Shown piece by piece: positions 58,296 through 64,000 of a stretch of 64,000 nucleotides of DNA. This stretch comes from Polytrichum commune. Its lineage: Eukaryota; Streptophyta; Polytrichopsida; Polytrichales; Polytrichaceae. The stretch covers positions 57,834,429-57,898,428 of the forward strand of contig OX485804.1 in the NCBI GenBank assembly GCA_950295325.1, in the 5' to 3' direction. The notes beneath the pieces were generated by a model. The model ran no database searches. It was not told where the DNA came from and saw only the letters and a list, made by a program, of their open reading frames with translations. Each line of letters begins with the position of its first letter. Position 1 is the stretch's first letter. The translations under genes and the position numbers were made by a program.

Positions 58296-61200
58296 TCATT
58301 CCATATACGTGCCATACATACACTGTGCGCATGTGCACTTGTTCATGTCGATGCTCCCGCAAGCAAAGGGAATCGACCCAAATTGACATACATGCACTGT
58401 TTCCCTCACCTTCGGAGGAATTTGGGGAGGTTTAGGCAAACCAACCACTTTTGGAGCATTGAGTTTCACCATTGTTGATTTAGCCGCGCTCTTCCCAATG
58501 CGGCGAGGTCTGCCAGATGACTCTTCAGCTGCCTGTACATCCTCCTCCCATGTGCAACCGCAAGGGTGGGAAGTCTTTATGTCAGAGTAGATGTCCAAAG
58601 ACATATCCTGCCGACAAGGTGTATGTCACGCAGAACATCATTGAGGACGTCAACATGAAGAACGACTTAGCCTAGCGTTATTAACATAATGCCCTGTATG
58701 AATTTCAGCATAGGGTCTTGGTCGATGTTACCTGCTCTGGGTTGGCAATGTCTTCGGGCACATCCGCAATGCCCTCAACCTCGGGCTGCCCTTCGTTGAC
58801 CTCCTCCACGGCACACATATGCACATCCTCTGATTCGGGCTCTGCTACGTCCTCAGTTGCTTGTGGATCAATAGATTTTTTACCCTCTTCGTCTAGGATA
58901 TCCTCAATGATGGACGCTATAACGGTGTCAGCGTTGTTGTGGACTCCTTCGTTGTTTGTGGCAGCCTTGGTCGCAGCGTCTTCGGCGACGTCACAGGGAA
59001 CATGAACCTCAGATGCCAATCGCGTGTCCGCAGCGGCCAAGGCGGTCACTAGTGCGGCGGGGACGGGATGATGTGGCAACGTTGTGGGCTCTGCCGTGGT
59101 GGACGTCAGAGCAAATGTATCCAAGATCTTCGCAGATGACGAAGGTTTTGTAATGTCCTCACCTACATTCGCGTGCTTCTTGCCCTGATTATGAAGAATC
59201 AACTGCATCATATCCTCCAGGCGTTTATGGGACGCCGTCACGTTCTCCCCGAGGCGTATGACGCTGCCCTCCACCTCTGACACACGAATGCGCACCTCAT
59301 CTATCTCGCGGCCATGATCTGGTTTCACCCTGCGTTTTTCCTCCTGTAGGCGTTGGTATTCTTTGGCGATTTCTGCGTCGACCTCAACATCATATGGTGG
59401 CCGGCCTTTCAACATCGTCTGCAAAAACCGCAACCCTTATTTTCGATTACACGTGACAAAAAAGGCTTGACTAGAACATGTGAACGCACCAAATGCCACC
59501 AGAAGGCCAGCCTCACATGAATGTATGTTCCAATGAATTCAAAAATTAAATGAACATCTTCCACTTCAAGCAAACACTACGTTGAGTCAGACGCAGCTCA
59601 TAAAAAATGACGTCGTTCTTGATGGATGAGGTTACATATACGGACACAACTGATGTCAACACCAACATCTGCTTCAACAAAACCTCGCTGGTTACTTACC
59701 AATCGTGACACGACGTCCCTTTCAATTGCTTTCATCTGAGCTGTGGTCGATCCTTTCCCTTTTGAGATAGTTCGCATGTGGTCAAACTTTACCTGCGCGG
59801 CGTCGGTACCGCGCATAGATACTAGTGTCTTCCAGTGCTCTGCATCCACGTCAGCTGGTTTGGCGGCATTGTTGTCAATAAGCTGATTTAGTCTCCAACG
59901 AGTGTTGATGAGGACCTTTGTGATGATTGGCCGCATCCACTTCTCGCAGACTTTGTCGCTATGCCCGCACAGCTGCCATTCTGGTGTGCAAAGGATACCA
60001 GCAACAGCTCATTCTTAGAAACAATGATTGCTCATGCAGAAAGAGGGATTAAAATACAAACGCATCGCCGTCACGGTGGATGTTCCAAGCGACGTCTTCG
60101 TGTCCCTGCACATGTTCCTAGCAATGACGGTCTGGACACAGATCTGAAGGACCAGCGTTAATGTTTAAAGAGACATGAACCCAGGTACTTTGGCATAAAT
60201 CATGTGCTACACTTACCTATGTACAAGCGGCGGAATAACCGTTTTCTCTCATGCCGTGGTTGGCCTTCCCACCCCGTCGTGGGATCCAAATCCTTGGCAT
60301 ACTTCTTGATATCGCTGGCGAGTACGGCCTTCATTGAGCCAAAAGGTTGTCCCTGTGCGTCCAGTTCCACTCGTTTCTTCATGCCCGTGCTCCCTGCTCC
60401 CTTTCGTGATGGTTTCCGCTGCGAGGTTTCCACCGCATCACTGTTGCCTCCCTCAGAGTCTTCTGTGTCTGAAGGTGTTGCGTAGCCTCGGCTGCACACA
60501 CCACATTCCTTGGACCATTACATCATATCTGTGTGTAGATGATGTCTGAGATAGCGCCAGGGCAGCAACATACATTCAGGTGTTTTCCTTAGTCACCGAC
60601 GCTAGCGTTACCAAACGCCCCCTACCCAGTTGGACATCAACATAGACATCCTCGCGTCCATGCTGTCAGGTGTTGGACTTGTTTGTGACTCACTTAAACC
60701 AGCACGCGAACCCTACCCAGTTTACCCAAATCACTCATCCCTGGATCATTCGCTCTGCCTGCAACGAACCTACACTACACGAAAACGTGAAGATAGCCAA
60801 CTGAAAACCAAGTAAACTCTGTTGGAAGTAAGAGGAAATTGGAAATGGCGATGAGGTTGCGATGGAATCAATAGTAATCAAATGTGGACAATTAATATCA
60901 AGTGGAAATTGTTGGTATGTGAAGTGCCATAAAGTCTTGGCATATGGTGCCTTAGCCAACCACTTTGAATGAAATTTATGCAAGATTTTACAATGTTGTA
61001 ACTAATGTGACTAATGTGACTAATACCCCGGCTGGGTATTAGTCACATTAGTCACATCATTCCATGATCTTCTAAAATTTTATTTTATTGTATATTAAAT
61101 TGCATGCAAGCCATTCCTATGATAGACATGACACACACCAACACAATAGCATAAACATTTAGCCATTCTAACCGTCTCTCAATTTAAAATTGAATTAAAA

Positions 61201-63035
61201 GTTAAATAAACCAAAAAATTATAATAATAAGTCACAAAATCCAATGCCCATAAGAACTTGCAAAATTGAAACTTCTTTGATGTGGCAACTACCCCAAAAA
61301 TTATCACAAAATTAGGCCTCGGGGTGTGAGAGTTGTGCAAGATTTTATATTGATGTGACTAATGTGACTAATACCCCGGCTGGGTATTAGTCACATTAGG
61401 CACATCATTCCATAATCTTCTAAAATATTATTTTATTGTATATTAAATTGCATGCAAACCATTCCTAAGATAGACATGACACAAACCAACACAATAGCAT
61501 AAATATTTGACCATTCTACAAGGGTCCTACAAATCCACTGCTCAATCATCCATTGCGCTCAAGGTCGCTTAGTCCAACTACCCTAACCCTGGCTCCCTAA
61601 ATTTTCAGGCTAGACGTCAACATATACACTAAACCGAATAATTAGCTGCGTTCGTAGACACCGACAACGGCGTCGACATAGACAATTGGATTCCTGCTTT
61701 CTGAGACTCTTAGCCAAACAAACGAACACTACCCATTTTACCCTGCGCACTGAACCCTGTATCATGCGCTCTGTCTGCAAGCAAAGACGAGGCACCACTA
61801 CTGTATTACCCTAACCCTGCCATCATTAATTTTCAGGTTGGATGTCAACATAGACACTCGCACGTCTAAGGAGATGCACCCGGTGACGCAGACAGCGGCG
61901 TCAACGCAGGCAAGTGAGAAATTCTTTGTGGCACACTTAGAGCAACAAACAAACCCTACCCAGTACGAGGAGCCACATGTAGGTGCCGAAAGGCAAGTAC
62001 AGCCTATGCCGAGGTGAGGCGACATTGTGAAATAGCGAAATTCAAATGCGACAACAACACATACCTCCAGGATTGTTGTCGATCACTCATCCCTTCGCTA
62101 TGGTCGCCCTCTTCTGCCTCCTCACCCGAAGTGCTCACCTCAATTACCCTGCTGCGCTTCGGAGGAGGTGAGTGACGCTTCACCTGTGCTCTGCATCTAG
62201 AGGGCAGCACGCTCCTCACATCCTCCCTGGCCTTCAACCTCCTCTCTCCCGCCGCTCGACTGTGCTGCCTCAATGCAGCAACATCCACATCGGGGGGAGC
62301 CATGGAATTTGGAGAGGTGGCCTTGCGCTTCCCGCTCCGATCGCGTGAACGCACCATTTTCGACTATGGGGGGCGGCACAGGAGTGTCGAAGAGAACACC
62401 GAAACAAAGACAAAGGACGCATGTGTGAGCATCTGGGCATAATGAGGATGACGGCGTGACCTATGCCCGCACAGAGTCCTATAGCCAAGCTCTCCTATAG
62501 ACCTATAACCGTGGATGCCACATGGAGCCCCCTCGGCAGAAGCCCTAAGGGCATGGAGGTTCCTATGGCCATATGGGGACCCATAGCCGCAATGGAAGAC
62601 CCTTGTCCGTCCGGACGCCAATACCGCCATTGCCGAGGAGGTCCGGCGGTGGCGGCCGAAAAATTTCAGCATCCCTCAAAAATCCCCCTTTGTTAATTGT
62701 AGAAATTATGAAGCACACGTAGGCTAAGTTAGATTCACCTGTGGCGCAGGTGGATTGTCATGTATGTTTCTTGATGGAGCATCTGCCATGTGGTTTTCAC
62801 TCCTAAACATTTGGAGTAGGTGTGAGCTGCGGCGGCAATGTGCGGGTTGGGTGGTGTCGAAGGTGTTGAGTTTTGTGGTAGATGTCGTCGCATTGTTCTG
62901 TGTACATTGTAACACCAAATTGGATAGCACCTGTGCTGCCTCGGAGTCATCTGCGTCCACCCTACACGCTTGTTGGAATGTGTCGGCATAGTTGACAACC
63001 CTAGCCGTCGCACATGTTGCACGCGACATCGCCAT
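58296..63035 (-). CDS. CACTA-borne gene, Ptta/En/Spm (Transposase_24)-like protein
   Basis: My six-exon model on the minus strand is 63035-62739, 62363-62065, 60491-60217, 59980-59700, 59418-58732 and 58607-58296. Every splice site is GT-AG and all phases agree (0, 2, 1, 0, 0), giving 716 codons. The ATG has a plant-like context (GAACATGGCG). Exon 2 is basic and proline-rich. Exons 3-4 hold G-Q-P-F-G-S...W-E-G-Q-P-R-H-E-R-K-R-L-F and R-W-R-L-N-Q-L...H-W-K-T-L-V...V-K-F-D-H-M-R-T-I-S-K-G-K-G. That layout recalls the plant Ptta/En/Spm transposase-associated domain. Exon 5 starts with a probable coiled coil and ends in an acidic tail. The last exon has a cysteine cluster (C-Q-F-G...C-G...C-T-C-A-Q-C), possibly zinc-binding. 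The protein is probably the element's DNA-binding partner rather than the catalytic transposase; function is inferred. Confidence 0.6.
60979..61170. repeat. Intronic palindrome-bearing repeat, copy 1
   Basis: A 192-bp block whose 5' part is a near-perfect palindrome: arms 61003-61028 and 61034-61059 around a 5-base loop CGGCT. Arms are built from CTAATGTGACTAATACCC. The rest is AT-rich and shared with copy 2. Confidence 0.85.
61336..61519. repeat. Intronic palindrome-bearing repeat, copy 2
   Basis: Direct repeat of 60979-61170 with few differences. Arms 61351-61376 and 61382-61407 pair with one mismatch around the same loop. The conserved hairpin in both copies points to duplication of a small mobile or regulatory unit. 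Confidence 0.85.
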
Positions 63036-64000
63036 GTTCCCGAGTGTTGTGCTTTCACAGCAGCAAAGAAGGTTCACCGCCGTGCTTAGGGTTTAGAGGA
63101 TGCCCGCGAGCCTGCTCGAGCTCTTCTGGGGCATCAAGTTTGAAGGATACCCTATGGACACGTGGGAAACTGACATTTACATGGGTTTTTTACTCGGGTG
63201 GTAGAAACCACTGTTTCCACAGATGTCATGTTGGACACCCAAATTGGCGTGTGGGTGATTCTCACAAAGTGTGGTGTTCATTGAGTGAGGGACTGAAAAT
63301 GTCATGCCACCGATAAGATGAATGGCAAAGTGACCTCCACAACGAAAGTCCTCCGTGCATAGTGATTTCAGTGGTCATTCCAAAGAAGCGAGGTCTGGAG
63401 AGTAGGGGATGCATGTGAGACCTAGTGCTTTGCGCAGATGGTCTTCAATGGCCAAGGAATTCTACACCAATCAGAGTCCACACATGTGTTTTTGTTGAAC
63501 ACCCAGCGGGTCGTGTGGGAACCTTCATTTAGGTGTCTTGGGAGATGTCATGTTCGACGTGTTCTCAGCAACCCCGACGGCATTGTGGACACTAGCGGTG
63601 ACATGCACACATTTGATTTGCACGGTATGGATGCATCTTCAAGGAGGCACACACTTAGGCAGGTTCAATGGTGGACTCTGTGAACATTGACAGCAAGGGT
63701 GGCGATGTGTGTGGGCTAAAGCTAGGTTGCTGTGAGTTGCGGTTGCTACACGACCCTCAAAGTATCTTCAGCGGGCGTTCTAGGGATTGCAACGGGGGAG
63801 CCATATGGGCTCGGCGCAACGTCGAGGTGCGACCATTCGTGTCACTGAAGATGGTCGCACGCTACGCCATGTGCCTATTGGGGACATCATACTTCACACG
63901 GAGTTGCGCGTGGCGACAGAGCATAATGTACGATCATTTAGGTGTCCTTGCAGAGAATGCAAGGGTGGTCGCAGGAAAAGCATCCAAGTCATAAGACAAC
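63036..64000. other. CACTA element interior or right subterminal region
   Basis: More GC-rich than the window average. Plus-strand frames of about 80-108 codons show no domain I recognise. Short motifs such as GTCATGTTGGACA and GGTGACATG echo the left subterminal region. The 5' flank and promoter of the 63035 gene must lie here; no TATA box was fixed. Confidence 0.4.

Larger units (their letters stand above)
60628..61920. repeat. Three dispersed intron repeats (TCAACATAGACA type)
   Basis: Within the second intron, blocks built around TGGA-GTCAACATAGACA-TCGC recur at about 60632, 61609 and 61838. Each is followed by ACGCGAACCCTACCC-like or AAACGAACACTACCC-like sequence and TCTGCCTGCAA or TCTGTCTGCAA. 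Two copies are preceded by CTACCCTAACCCTG or TTACCCTAACCCTG. Confidence 0.6.
57066..64000. mobile_element. CACTA (En/Spm) transposon, left end to beyond the window
   Basis: Begins CACTATAAGAAAACG, one or two bases from the usual plant CACTA terminus CACTACAAGAAAA, after a possible 3-bp target TTA. The next 550 bp are dense in short direct and inverted motifs built on TGACGTGG, GACGTC and GACAT, including a 77-bp tandem duplication from about 57359. Similar GACAT/GTCATGTTGGACA motifs recur at 63150-63620, as expected if the right subterminal region approaches the window edge. No right terminus was seen before 64000. Confidence 0.7.

Noticed and set aside
63077-63077. Earlier start for the CACTA gene at 63077
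   Set aside because: The codon there is GTG; the first ATG in good context is at 63035.

Overview
This is a window of eukaryotic, almost certainly land-plant, nuclear DNA. The evidence is a double B-box zinc-finger gene of a plant family, GT-AG introns, a transposon end of the plant CACTA (En/Spm) type, and dense small inverted-repeat elements in an AT-rich background. I cannot name the species. One decayed transposase-like gene recalls proteins I associate with bryophytes and lycophytes, so a non-seed plant is my weak guess. No rRNA, tRNA, CRISPR or prokaryote-style operon was seen.

Layout. 1-3.4 kb: repeats only, including a 511-bp inverted-repeat element. 3.4-8.4 kb (minus strand): the one ordinary host gene, a BBX-type regulator with two complete B-boxes, a 15-histidine tract, a GC-AG intron and an uncertain 3' end. 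A GC-rich, TATA-bearing promoter candidate lies near 8.3 kb and an hAT-like element sits just upstream of it. 8.4-23.4 kb: a field of non-autonomous inverted-repeat elements (PIF/Harbinger-like with TTA/TAA duplications, TA-duplicating elements, hAT-like), several nested. 26.3-31.7 kb (minus): a LINE-type retroelement fragment with an intact RNase H domain. It is split by a 2.6-kb insertion with a 9-bp target duplication, and removing the insertion restores the frame. 33.6-44.3 kb: more dispersed elements, a ~219-bp tandem array and a 0.6-kb foldback. 44.4-46 kb: a second, badly decayed copy of the same LINE family. 47.9-50.3 kb: nested TA elements. 50.7-53.7 kb: a composite 2.5-kb foldback element inserted in a second copy of the 1.2-kb element. 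55-57 kb: a decayed transposase-like gene. 57.07 kb to beyond the right edge: a CACTA-type transposon carrying a 6-exon, 716-codon gene whose splice phases all agree.

How the pieces relate. Apart from the BBX gene, almost everything is mobile DNA. Paired copies inside the window act as occupied and empty sites for each other: 1.2 kb versus 50.7 kb, 10.5 kb versus 49.3 kb, 14.7 kb versus 47.9 kb, and the LINE reading frame itself. This fixes insertion boundaries and relative order without outside data. The most unusual items are the interleaved A-B-A'-B' foldback at 50.9-53.4 kb, the LINE whose RNase H is preceded by a non-RT domain, and the CACTA-borne gene.
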